Shown: positions 17,930 through 26,626 of the stretch, piece by piece
Layout of the letters: the number at the start of each line of letters is the position of its first letter
Numbering within the stretch: the stretch's first letter is position 1
Assembly (NCBI RefSeq): GCF_023983475.1
Contig: NZ_CP092712.1
Span: 1,612,001-1,676,000, forward strand
DNA: 64,000 nt
DNA from: Aliivibrio fischeri ATCC 7744 = JCM 18803 = DSM 507
GTDB taxonomy: Bacteria > Pseudomonadota > Gammaproteobacteria > Enterobacterales > Vibrionaceae
Reading direction: 5' to 3'
Made by a program: the position numbers and the translations under genes
Notes under the pieces: generated by a model
Told to the model about the DNA's origin: nothing
Databases searched by the model: none
The model's input: only the letters and a program-made list of their open reading frames with translations

Positions 17930-19930
17930 TTGACAACTAAAGCACTAAAACTTCGCGATATGGTTCATACCGTACTTGGTAGTGACGCCCTTCACTCTCA
18001 TCAAGTTAATGCAGCAACTAAAACATTTAACGCACTAAAAGGTGAGGTTCGAGCAGTTGTTACAGCAGCAGAGATGCAGGCTGGAAAGTCAGGTATTGCC
18101 CTTGCTTTATGTTGTTTGCAGCGTTTAAGTTTGAATGACCTTGATATTTGTGACCGTAAACAGCTTAAAGACACCCTATACCTTGTCACCATGCCAGATA
18201 CAGCCTTAAAAGAGCAGGCTGAAGATGATCTTAAACTGGCAAAAAACGTTGTTGTCAGTAATTTCGTTAACTTTGAAAAAGCACTAGAAAATGAATTTAA
18301 AGGCAACCCTCCGAAACTGATCATTATTGATGAATGCCACTACGGTTCGAATGTATCTGCTGTTAGATACAGTAAAGTCTTCGATTACCTTGAGAAAGAA
18401 AATGATAGCTGCAAAGTGGTATTTATTTCAGCAACGCCTTTTGGTGCTTTATATGGCGCTGAAACTGAGTATCAAGAAGCAATAGAACTTCAACAAGAAG
18501 CTGAAGACGAAGACAATCAAGCATTAATTATTGAAGCAAAGCAAGCAGCCCAGAATGCTCTTAAAGACTCTATTTTAAGACGTGATTTCAATACCCGATT
18601 AGTATTTCACAAAACAAGCGATGAATACTACGGTGTTCGTGAAATGCTTAAGAGCAGTAAGGTGAAAGGGCTTGGGCAAGATACTAAAAACTTCCTCGTT
18701 GATTCACCAGAACGCAATGAGTTTATTGAGCAATTCAATTCTCATGAAGGCATGGGCTGGTCACTAGTACGTGTGCCTGCTGGTTTTGCCATGGACGCGA
18801 AAGAATTTCTAATTAGCCAAGGGATCGATGAAAGTTCTGTTTATATCCTTGGTAACTCACTTACTGGCGTTCCCGAAGATGAACATTGCAGCATAGAACG
18901 TTTTAAACGTGAGTTTGATGACGCCCAAATATTTGAGGATAAATTAATTGCAATTACCGTTGCTGGAGCAAGAGCTGGCATCAACTTCGGTGCCATGATG
19001 AAGAACAACCTCATCTCTACTTGGGATAGCACTGTTGCTAGCGTTGCAGCAGTAGTACAAGCCAACATAGGTCGTGCATGTGGTTATCACGGCAATAATT
19101 CATCACTGCACTTTACCAACCTTAATGCAACAGAAGCCTATGCCTCTATCTTGGATCACTTAGAAAAAACTTGCTCTGAGGAAGCGGCATCAGATTTTGA
19201 CGGACTAAGAGAATTCTTTGAGGATGTTTGTCAAGAATATCAAGTTAATGGATTAGATGTTGGCTTAACCATCAAATACAAACGTAGACGCCCTATCGGT
19301 GACGTTGAGACCTACCGAACAGATAGTTATATCGCTGTACCCGCAAAATTATTAGAAGACGAAGCAGACTTTAGTCAGTTCACCAGAGATAAACACCTTC
19401 TTCAAGCAATCGAGATAATTCGCAACGAATTTACTGCTAAAGGAGCGCCAAGCGTCAAAGGCAACCGAGCTATGCGTGGCAAAAAGAAAAACTGGATAAA
19501 AGCACAATGGGTCAACGGCGATAGTTACAACAACCCAGAGAAAGCTCATGCAGACGGGACTCAAGAAGAGAAAGCTAAGCTCTACACAACAATGATCGAC
19601 AACGATGAATATCTTGAGTTTAACCGTGTTGTCGCTCCTGGTTCAGGTGAACTATCGGAAAACAAACTGATCACTGCAACCATATTCAGTGTGTACAACA
19701 TTTCTCGCCGCCAAGTTGATAAGAAGATCATGACGTTAGAAGATGTTCATGATATGTGTGATTACTTTGGCATTGAGCGAGATGATACTATGTTTGTTCT
19801 CTACAAGCGCGGAGAGTACGATATTGATCGTTCCATTGCGAAAAAGCAGCATAACGAGTTACCTGAAAAAACGGGAGACCTAAGTGATGAGTCTCATTTT
19901 TCAGATAAAACTGAATCAATGTATAATTAA
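17930..19930 (+). CDS. DECH-box SF2 helicase-like ATPase, paralogue 1
   Basis: The 666-residue protein starts at TTG 17930, preceded by TAGGTAGGA and a TATAAT -10 at 17888-17893. Superfamily 2 motifs are visible: I AAEMQAGKSG (about 46-55), II IIIDECHYG (DECH at 134-137), III ISATPF (166-171), V AITVAGARAGINFG and VI QANIGRACGY. An acidic helical insertion (about 178-214) between motif III and the next block is absent from the paralogue. The C-terminal 230 residues share blocks with the paralogue (NWIKAQWVNG, VLYKRG) but match no domain I know. It probably acts with the adjacent BREX genes or as a separate defence unit. Substrate unknown. Confidence 0.8.
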   Translation: MTTKALKLRDMVHTVLGSDALHSHQVNAATKTFNALKGEVRAVVTAAEMQAGKSGIALALCCLQRLSLNDLDICDRKQLKDTLYLVTMPDTALKEQAEDDLKLAKNVVVSNFVNFEKALENEFKGNPPKLIIIDECHYGSNVSAVRYSKVFDYLEKENDSCKVVFISATPFGALYGAETEYQEAIELQQEAEDEDNQALIIEAKQAAQNALKDSILRRDFNTRLVFHKTSDEYYGVREMLKSSKVKGLGQDTKNFLVDSPERNEFIEQFNSHEGMGWSLVRVPAGFAMDAKEFLISQGIDESSVYILGNSLTGVPEDEHCSIERFKREFDDAQIFEDKLIAITVAGARAGINFGAMMKNNLISTWDSTVASVAAVVQANIGRACGYHGNNSSLHFTNLNATEAYASILDHLEKTCSEEAASDFDGLREFFEDVCQEYQVNGLDVGLTIKYKRRRPIGDVETYRTDSYIAVPAKLLEDEADFSQFTRDKHLLQAIEIIRNEFTAKGAPSVKGNRAMRGKKKNWIKAQWVNGDSYNNPEKAHADGTQEEKAKLYTTMIDNDEYLEFNRVVAPGSGELSENKLITATIFSVYNISRRQVDKKIMTLEDVHDMCDYFGIERDDTMFVLYKRGEYDIDRSIAKKQHNELPEKTGDLSDESHFSDKTESMYN

Positions 19931-19976
19931 AGCTCGAATGGGGCTTTTCACATAGCCCCACTTCTCGGTAATAGTC

Positions 19977-21839
19977 ATGAATAATTCTAATAAACACCGC
20001 AAACTTGCTGAGTATACAATCTCAAGCAATACGTTCTCGCACCAACGTGAAGCGGCACAACAAGCATTCAAGCAGTTTGAAGCAGGTTCTAGAGCTGTAG
20101 TCATTGCTGCGGAAATGCAATCAGGTAAATCTGGCATTGCTCTCGCCCTATCCTGCTTACAAAGACTATCACTTTCGGACGAAGCCATAGTAGACAGAAA
20201 ATGTCTGAAGGACACTTTATACCTAGTGACCATGGCTGACACTGCACTTCAGGAACAAGCAAAGCAAGATCTTGCAGCTAGTAAGAACGTTGTTGTCAGT
20301 AACTTTACAAATTTTGAAACAGCACTAAAAACACATTTCAAGTTTCAAGCCCCTAAGCTAATCATTATTGATGAGTGTCACTATGGCTCGAGTAGTGATA
20401 GCGTTCGATATGACAAGATCTTCAATTACCTTGAACACAACAACCAAGCCTGTAATGTCGCCTTTGTTTCAGCTACGCCATTTAGTGCGCTCTATGCCGC
20501 AGGTGCTGATTCAATACTCCGCCATAACTTCGATACTTCCTTGGTCTTCCATAAAACAAGTGATGAGTACCATGGCATTAGGCAGATGCATCGCAACAAC
20601 CAAATCATTAAATTGGATGAAAATTCGCGAGACTTCTGTGATACCTCTTTACTTCGAAATCGTTTTATCCGTCAGATCAAAGAACATGAAGGTTCAGGAT
20701 GGTCACTAATTCGAGTACCTAGCAGTCAGGCAAAAGTTGCAAGGGACGTTTTGCTCTCTAACGGTATTGAACCACATCAAATCCATATCATTGGTCAAAA
20801 ACTTGTTGGCCTCGAAGATCACGAGCTTTCTTCTATCAATGACTTTAAACGTGAATACGAAACCGCTGCATTATTCGATGAAAAGCTAATAGCAATCACT
20901 GTGGCAGGTTTTAGAGCTGGTGTTAACTTTGGTCAAGAGATGAAAGAAACGCTGATAAACTCTTGGGATAGCACAATTGCCAATATTGCAGCAGTTGTAC
21001 AAGCTAATATTGGTCGAGCTTGTGGTTATCATCAGAATACAACAGCAAAACACTATACTAACCTAGATGCGGTGAGAGCCTATGGTGAGCTACTTGATCA
21101 CTTAGAATCCAATCACAACAGTCATGAGCTTAGTGGTCTTCATCAATTGTTCGAGCAAATTTGTTCACGCTATGAGGTAAGAGGGTTTGACCGTGGCACA
21201 ACAATAGCTCCAGTTTCTGAAACTAGAGTAATAAAGAAGCTTATTGACAGTAAATCATACTCAACCAAAGGTTATATTGCTGTTCCAGGTAAACTTCGAG
21301 ACCCTGACTTCGACTTCTCCATGTTTACAACTGACCCAGAGCTTTTAGAGGCTATTAGCTTAATTCGTCAAGAGTTGATAGGTGACGATGGACCATATAG
21401 AAAGAAAAACCGCGCCCTTCGTGGTGAGCATCAGAATTGGATCAAAGCACAATGGGTGAATGGCGCAACTTATGATGACGGGACTCAAAGTTGTGCAAAG
21501 GCAAGAACACTAGCCTTCACTTCTCAGTTAAATCAAGAAGAGGAAGTATCATTTAATCAAGTTGTGAACCCTGGCGGCGGAGAAAAAACTGAGGATAAAA
21601 AGGTAATGGCAAGTATCTTCAGTACTTATAATCTCTCAGGTCAGATGGATGCTTTCAAGCGCTCTTTAGATTCGGATGATCTGGAGGAAATTTGTAGTTT
21701 ACTAGATGTAGAGCACGACCGAGATACCCTGATTGTTCTTTACAAACGAGGGACAATATTAGAAAAAGATTTAGATGATAAGTCGAATTTCAACCAGGAA
21801 ATTCACACCACTCGAATACGACATAACAGCGTCTTCTAG
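19977..21839 (+). CDS. DECH-box SF2 helicase-like ATPase, paralogue 2
   Basis: The 620-residue paralogue of the upstream gene is collinear along nearly the full length and roughly half identical by eye. Motifs: I AAEMQSGKSG (44-53), II IIIDECHYG (DECH 132-135), III VSATPF, V AITVAGFRAGVNFG and VI QANIGRACGY. It lacks the 37-residue acidic insertion. ATG follows a 46-base gap containing a small hairpin (GGGGCT/AGCCCC, 19940-19959), so the two are probably cotranscribed. Two conserved but diverged copies suggest a hetero-oligomer or two specialised subunits (inference). It converges on the BREX operon with a shared terminator. Confidence 0.8.
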   Translation: MNNSNKHRKLAEYTISSNTFSHQREAAQQAFKQFEAGSRAVVIAAEMQSGKSGIALALSCLQRLSLSDEAIVDRKCLKDTLYLVTMADTALQEQAKQDLAASKNVVVSNFTNFETALKTHFKFQAPKLIIIDECHYGSSSDSVRYDKIFNYLEHNNQACNVAFVSATPFSALYAAGADSILRHNFDTSLVFHKTSDEYHGIRQMHRNNQIIKLDENSRDFCDTSLLRNRFIRQIKEHEGSGWSLIRVPSSQAKVARDVLLSNGIEPHQIHIIGQKLVGLEDHELSSINDFKREYETAALFDEKLIAITVAGFRAGVNFGQEMKETLINSWDSTIANIAAVVQANIGRACGYHQNTTAKHYTNLDAVRAYGELLDHLESNHNSHELSGLHQLFEQICSRYEVRGFDRGTTIAPVSETRVIKKLIDSKSYSTKGYIAVPGKLRDPDFDFSMFTTDPELLEAISLIRQELIGDDGPYRKKNRALRGEHQNWIKAQWVNGATYDDGTQSCAKARTLAFTSQLNQEEEVSFNQVVNPGGGEKTEDKKVMASIFSTYNLSGQMDAFKRSLDSDDLEEICSLLDVEHDRDTLIVLYKRGTILEKDLDDKSNFNQEIHTTRIRHNSVF

Positions 21840-21846
21840 ATACAAC

Positions 21847-21870
21847 AAAGCCGCGACTTTTCGCGGCTTT
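21847..21870. terminator. Bidirectional terminator between DECH pair and BREX operon
   Basis: AAAGCCGCGA pairs perfectly with TCGCGGCTTT around a 4-base loop. It lies between the convergent stop codons and can end both transcripts. Confidence 0.9.
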
Positions 21871-21882
21871 GACTCTTCTAAA

Positions 21883-23793
21883 TTATATATTAGTTGTTAC
21901 ATTATTGAGTTTTAGCGCCTTCCAACCCCATGACATTTTCTTTTTATTATAGTTTAACACTGCTGTACCCTTGACCAGCACACCATCGTTAACACCATGC
22001 TGTTCCATCAATGGTGGAGCAATAAAAATATTATCATCAGTAAAACCCATTCCATTAGATGCTCTAACACTACAACTAAAGTCTTTATACACGAGTGAGC
22101 TAGGTGCTTTATCTGTTGGTTTCACTGATAAAACTCTATAACGCTCGCCCTGCTTAGTTTTAAATTGAGCTACTTTTACAGCAAGAAAATTGCCTTCTTT
22201 TACATTAAAATCGATATCCGAAAAGTGAACAACTGAGCTAACCTTCCTATTTACGATGAAATGAAATATCTCTTTTTTCTGATTCACATGGTCAACTACC
22301 GCGATATGATCGGTAAAGATATCCCAGTTAGCATCATAATCACGCTGAGCTATCAAAAAAACTTGGTATCTACCACTAGCATCAAAGTCACCTTTAATGC
22401 TTAATCCAGATCCAACATCACCAAATTTGTACTTGTTTTCAGGAACTGAAATTTCTATTGGTTCACTTTTGCCTTGCGGTACTAGATACAACTTTCTTTT
22501 TGGTTTATTTGGCTTATCGGGTATCGTGAATTTTTCTCCAACACAAGCTTTCACCAATGGCAAATCGCTAAATAGCAACTCTTCTGCCTTTGATACATTC
22601 AATTGATAGTATTTCTTGTTAGATTCTGTAGCAGTAAAGGTTTTATACCACTCCTGAGCTTGAAGCTTCTCTGCGTCTTCTGGAACCTTCAGTCCGTCTT
22701 TGGTTTTAGATGTAATTACTTTCTCTATTTCATGTTTGGCTTCAGCAAATTCGCCCAGAGAAGCCAATGCTTGCGCCATTTTAATACGTACTTTAGCTGT
22801 AAATTTATCATCCGTGTAACAAAGCAAAGCTTTGCAATAGCAACTCAGTTCAATTGACTTATCAAGACCTGCATTAACTTCCCCAAGCAATGCCCAAGAC
22901 CAGTAATCACTGACTTTAGAGCGGGTAACATCGGTAGCAAAACGTAAAGCCTCTTTACTTTGCCCTAATTTTAAGAGCAATTTCGCTTTATTGAGTTTGA
23001 GCCAAATATTTTCAGGAAAACGTTCAATAGCACTATCTAAATGTGGGAGAATATATTGGTGATTCTCAATAATATCAGAAGCAACAGATTCCTTAGCTGC
23101 CTGCTGTATTACTTTTTCAGCTAACGATGGATATTGCTCCCCGTTATTGTTGATATAAGGTTCATAGTCCTCCTCTCTGAGAGAGTCTAACTGCCAATAT
23201 CTCGAAAAGCTGATGAGATTAAAACTAGAATTACCAGCTAACTTAGCTGCTTGTTGTAGTATGCTTGAATGTAATAGTGAAGGCTTTTCAACTAACTGGA
23301 GCTTGAGATAGTCAGCTAACAACCTTTTTGAACTAGATACATTTATGTGCTCTTGAGCCAGCGAATGCTGTAAGAGTCGAAATAACTCCCACCCTAAAGA
23401 GGTTTGTACATTCAAATCGCCTGCACCAGCGCTACAAAGCTGCCTATAAATATTAGCAGCCTGAAGGTGACTCCCTTGTTTGCTTAAAGATTTGGCCTTT
23501 TGTATCAGTTGCCCATTAGGGTTACACAACGATAGTGCGTATTGAACCTGAGTCGTTAATATCTCATCATTTGCAGCAACGTCTATCGATTGAAGTTGCT
23601 GTGAATAATAAGCTAAATTTTGTTGCTGATTGGACTGAGAGTCTCGTTTCAACAAATCAATTAAGCACCAAGCTAGTGCCTTAAAATTCCACTCATCAGA
23701 AGCATTCACCTTAACAAGCTCTACAGCCATTTTATAGGCTTCATCAAGCTGCCCTGATTTACGTTTAGCAAAAACGTCTTTACTAGTAATCAT
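21883..23793 (-). CDS. TPR-repeat protein with C-terminal beta (OB/CSD-like) region, BREX-associated
   Basis: The N-terminal 400 or so of 636 residues are helical, with tetratricopeptide-like repeats (DEAYKMAVELVKVNASDEWNFKALAWCL; PENIWLKLNKAKLLLKLGQ; ASLGEFAEAKHEIEK). Residues about 430-636 look all-beta. The last segment (GMGFTDDNIFIAPPLMEQHG...GVLVKGTAV...WGWKALKL) resembles a cold-shock/OB nucleic-acid-binding fold by eye. Its ATG overlaps the helicase stop by 4 bases (ATGA), so the two are translationally coupled and probably form one complex. It is the last gene of the leftward operon, where brxL would be expected. I know no named family for it. Confidence 0.7.
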   Translation of the reverse strand: MITSKDVFAKRKSGQLDEAYKMAVELVKVNASDEWNFKALAWCLIDLLKRDSQSNQQQNLAYYSQQLQSIDVAANDEILTTQVQYALSLCNPNGQLIQKAKSLSKQGSHLQAANIYRQLCSAGAGDLNVQTSLGWELFRLLQHSLAQEHINVSSSKRLLADYLKLQLVEKPSLLHSSILQQAAKLAGNSSFNLISFSRYWQLDSLREEDYEPYINNNGEQYPSLAEKVIQQAAKESVASDIIENHQYILPHLDSAIERFPENIWLKLNKAKLLLKLGQSKEALRFATDVTRSKVSDYWSWALLGEVNAGLDKSIELSCYCKALLCYTDDKFTAKVRIKMAQALASLGEFAEAKHEIEKVITSKTKDGLKVPEDAEKLQAQEWYKTFTATESNKKYYQLNVSKAEELLFSDLPLVKACVGEKFTIPDKPNKPKRKLYLVPQGKSEPIEISVPENKYKFGDVGSGLSIKGDFDASGRYQVFLIAQRDYDANWDIFTDHIAVVDHVNQKKEIFHFIVNRKVSSVVHFSDIDFNVKEGNFLAVKVAQFKTKQGERYRVLSVKPTDKAPSSLVYKDFSCSVRASNGMGFTDDNIFIAPPLMEQHGVNDGVLVKGTAVLNYNKKKMSWGWKALKLNNVTTNI

Positions 23794-26579
23794 TCGCTTA
23801 GCCCCTCTGTCAGTATCTTATTAATCACACCAACAAGCTCCGAACCCACACTTTTATTTCGTAAAACAGACATTTTCGTAAACCGTTGCTTACCGTTAAA
23901 GTTAATATCAAAAACTGCAACAGAATTCCCTTTGCTAAACGTATACCTCAATGCCCATTGCTGCTCTTCTGCTGAATTCAAAGTAATATCCGCACAACTC
24001 ACAAGTTCCATCAGACGCTGGTGAAACTGATTTTGAAATTCTTGCGAAAATAAAACTTCAGGTACTTCGCTCGAATCATTCACCAAGCCAAATTTTAATG
24101 GTGCGAGTAAATCTGCAACCTCGCTACTAAAAGGGTTAACTTCAATAGACTTAACCTGACTCACTTTTCCTTTTGCGTTATACCAAATATTGATCCGAGC
24201 AAATTCACTTCCTCGTTGGATAGTATATGCCTCATGATATTGCTTATGATCAATATCAACTACAGCACAACCACTACCTTTTAAGGAGTGACGGACTGAG
24301 CCTAATAGCTGCATTAAAAATGCTTCACTCTGAGGTATACCAAAAGTAGAGTCATCTAAGAATTCAAATACTGAAGTGTGATCAGTATTGCTACCTTCAA
24401 ATGGTATTGGTTCAGGCTCTTCTATAAACGTCTCACCAATAGGTGTTACTTCCTGTATAGTGCCCCCAAGCTTTATTTTTGGCGGCTCTAATAAATACAA
24501 TTGTTTAGCGGTACGAGTAATTGCGGTATAAAACCAACGGAAATATCCTGCACTGAGTGTGTTTTGATGCATTTTACATTTAACAAAAACATGATTCCAT
24601 TCGCTGCCTTGAGCTTTATGACATGTTATCGCATACCCAAATTTGACACGAAGCGCATTAAAGTACGGATCTGCGCGTAGTGTTTCTTTGAACTCTAAGC
24701 TATTCCTACGTAGATTTGAATTCCGCATACAAAAATCAATATACAAAGCCTTACTTTCATCAGAGGATAACTGTGGCTGTTCTGAGTAAAGTAAATTCTC
24801 CACAATCTTTGCCTTAAAGAAGCGAGACGTTCCTGTGAGATCTTTAAAACCAATATCCACCTCTCGGAAGCTCAGCTCTACTTCAACTCTCTTATCTTTA
24901 CTTCTTGGGTTTAGAACTACTTTTCTTATTTCAGTTGGGCCAAGAACCTGACGAACTAAGCCAAACTCACCGTTAGAAATATAGAATCCATAGCGATCAT
25001 TGTTTGAGACCGCTATTACTTTGTCGCCATTTGAAATTTCTGGTTGCTCAGGGAAGAAGTGCTCTCGAATTCGACAGTTGTATTGCATCACATCACGATT
25101 TGAGCCAGCAACGACTATAGATTCACCATTGATCTTCCCATGACATGACTCAAGATATTTAGGTAGTAAATCAGCGTACTCAACTTCTTCAACATCGGCA
25201 AAGGTAGTGTCTAGACTAAGTTGGTTAAAGACACCTGCTTTCAGTGCATTACGTAACTGAATTGAATTTTTCATTACACCGCTGTCAGCTTTTTGTCTGA
25301 CAACTTCAGTTAACTCGTAACTTACCGTATCTAACCCAAATTTCTGTTTCAGGTAATCTGCTGAGAGTGCTGGTGAAAAACTCATTCCCACTGGTGGTAA
25401 CTGTGCATCGTCCCCAATAAAAATAACTTTCTTACGGTGATCATTGTGATCTAAGTTTACGAACTTCAATAAATCACTCAATAATTTTCCAGTCCCACAT
25501 CGGAAAAACTCATTGTCATTGTACACATCAGAAATCATGGAAGATTCATCAATGATAAATACCGTATCAGCAGACAACTCATTTACCGCGATCTGAGCAT
25601 AGAGCTTATAAGTCTCAGAGTCTTCACCAGATTCATCTCGATATTCAACTAAGTCTTTGAAAGAATAAATTGTTTTATGGATTGTGTAGGCGCTGCATCC
25701 TGTCTTATTTGAGATAACCTTTGCTGCTTTGCCCGTAGGCGCAGATAGTACACATGTACGACCGATTGACTTAAAGTACTCAGTAAGCCCTTTTGTAATG
25801 AAGGTCTTACCTGTACCCGCATAACCTTTTAACTGAAAGACACTTTTTTCTTTATTAGAAAGAAATTGATCTAATTGGTCTACAAGTTTAGCTTGCCCAG
25901 CTGTTAAACTATATTCCGAAAAGCTATCAAAAATAGAAATATTCTTATTAGTTACTTCCTGTTCAAAATCAATAGATTGAGCAGCCTGATTTGCATTCGC
26001 CTTAAACTTCTCAAGTTTAAGTGCGTCAACTTCTCCACGAAGTTTAGAAAGCTCATCTAAAGCACTTTGCTCATTTGCTTCAACAGATAACAACTCCTGT
26101 TTAGCTACTTCAAGCTGAGACTTCAACTCTTCGTGGTTTTTAAATTGCAACCCAGATAACTCTGGTTTCTTTGGTCGAACGAAGGCTGGATAAATTTCAT
26201 TTGATTCACCACTGTATGCTTTATACAGCCATTGACCTAAAAAGTAGGCCTCTTTAATTAGCCATAGTGCATCGTCTGTCGTTCCTTCATCATGATGAAC
26301 GGCTCTATTTCCTTTCATACGAAGCGCATGAAGTTTCTGACACACATCATCGCCCACAACTTCGATAAACTCATCTGACTTAAGTTTATCAATTAAGTTG
26401 CTTCTAGGCTCACATGGTAAGGAAAGCTCACGATACAACACACCAACAATCGCCTCACAGAAGCAACGAAGTTTTGTTAAAGACGACTGAGGGTCAGTAT
26501 ATGCGTAACCCTCTGCGTATTGAGCAAAACTAGCTAACTGAGGCCAGCGCTGCTCAAGAAGTTCAAAGTTCCCAGCCAT
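23790..26579 (-). CDS. DUF4145-RecD-like SF1 helicase, BREX-associated
   Basis: Residues about 1-120 of this 929-residue protein resemble DUF4145 (LRCFCEAIVGVLY ... MKGNRAVHHDEGTTDDALWLIKEAYFLGQWLY), a helical domain common in restriction and defence proteins. A coiled coil follows (about 140-200). The SF1 helicase core has Walker A GYAGTGKTF (about 250), Walker B FIIDESSM (about 345), motif III IGDDAQLPPVG (about 390), motif V CHKAQGSEWNHV (about 655) and motif VI YTAITRTAKQLYLL (about 686). These match the RecD/TraA branch. The C-terminal 200 residues are unassigned. It sits 47 bp after pglZ and overlaps the TPR gene. I infer it supplies the motor function where other BREX types have BrxL or BrxH. 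Confidence 0.82.
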   Translation of the reverse strand: MAGNFELLEQRWPQLASFAQYAEGYAYTDPQSSLTKLRCFCEAIVGVLYRELSLPCEPRSNLIDKLKSDEFIEVVGDDVCQKLHALRMKGNRAVHHDEGTTDDALWLIKEAYFLGQWLYKAYSGESNEIYPAFVRPKKPELSGLQFKNHEELKSQLEVAKQELLSVEANEQSALDELSKLRGEVDALKLEKFKANANQAAQSIDFEQEVTNKNISIFDSFSEYSLTAGQAKLVDQLDQFLSNKEKSVFQLKGYAGTGKTFITKGLTEYFKSIGRTCVLSAPTGKAAKVISNKTGCSAYTIHKTIYSFKDLVEYRDESGEDSETYKLYAQIAVNELSADTVFIIDESSMISDVYNDNEFFRCGTGKLLSDLLKFVNLDHNDHRKKVIFIGDDAQLPPVGMSFSPALSADYLKQKFGLDTVSYELTEVVRQKADSGVMKNSIQLRNALKAGVFNQLSLDTTFADVEEVEYADLLPKYLESCHGKINGESIVVAGSNRDVMQYNCRIREHFFPEQPEISNGDKVIAVSNNDRYGFYISNGEFGLVRQVLGPTEIRKVVLNPRSKDKRVEVELSFREVDIGFKDLTGTSRFFKAKIVENLLYSEQPQLSSDESKALYIDFCMRNSNLRRNSLEFKETLRADPYFNALRVKFGYAITCHKAQGSEWNHVFVKCKMHQNTLSAGYFRWFYTAITRTAKQLYLLEPPKIKLGGTIQEVTPIGETFIEEPEPIPFEGSNTDHTSVFEFLDDSTFGIPQSEAFLMQLLGSVRHSLKGSGCAVVDIDHKQYHEAYTIQRGSEFARINIWYNAKGKVSQVKSIEVNPFSSEVADLLAPLKFGLVNDSSEVPEVLFSQEFQNQFHQRLMELVSCADITLNSAEEQQWALRYTFSKGNSVAVFDINFNGKQRFTKMSVLRNKSVGSELVGVINKILTEGLSE

Positions 26580-26626
26580 TTATTACCTTTATTATTATTG
26601 TGACCTCATATACGAGTCACTTTTAT

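Noticed and set aside
23790-26579. HEPN RNase motif (R-x4-6-H) in the DUF4145 region of the helicase
   Set aside because: The sequence reads NRAVHHD; the Arg-His spacing does not fit the HEPN catalytic motif.
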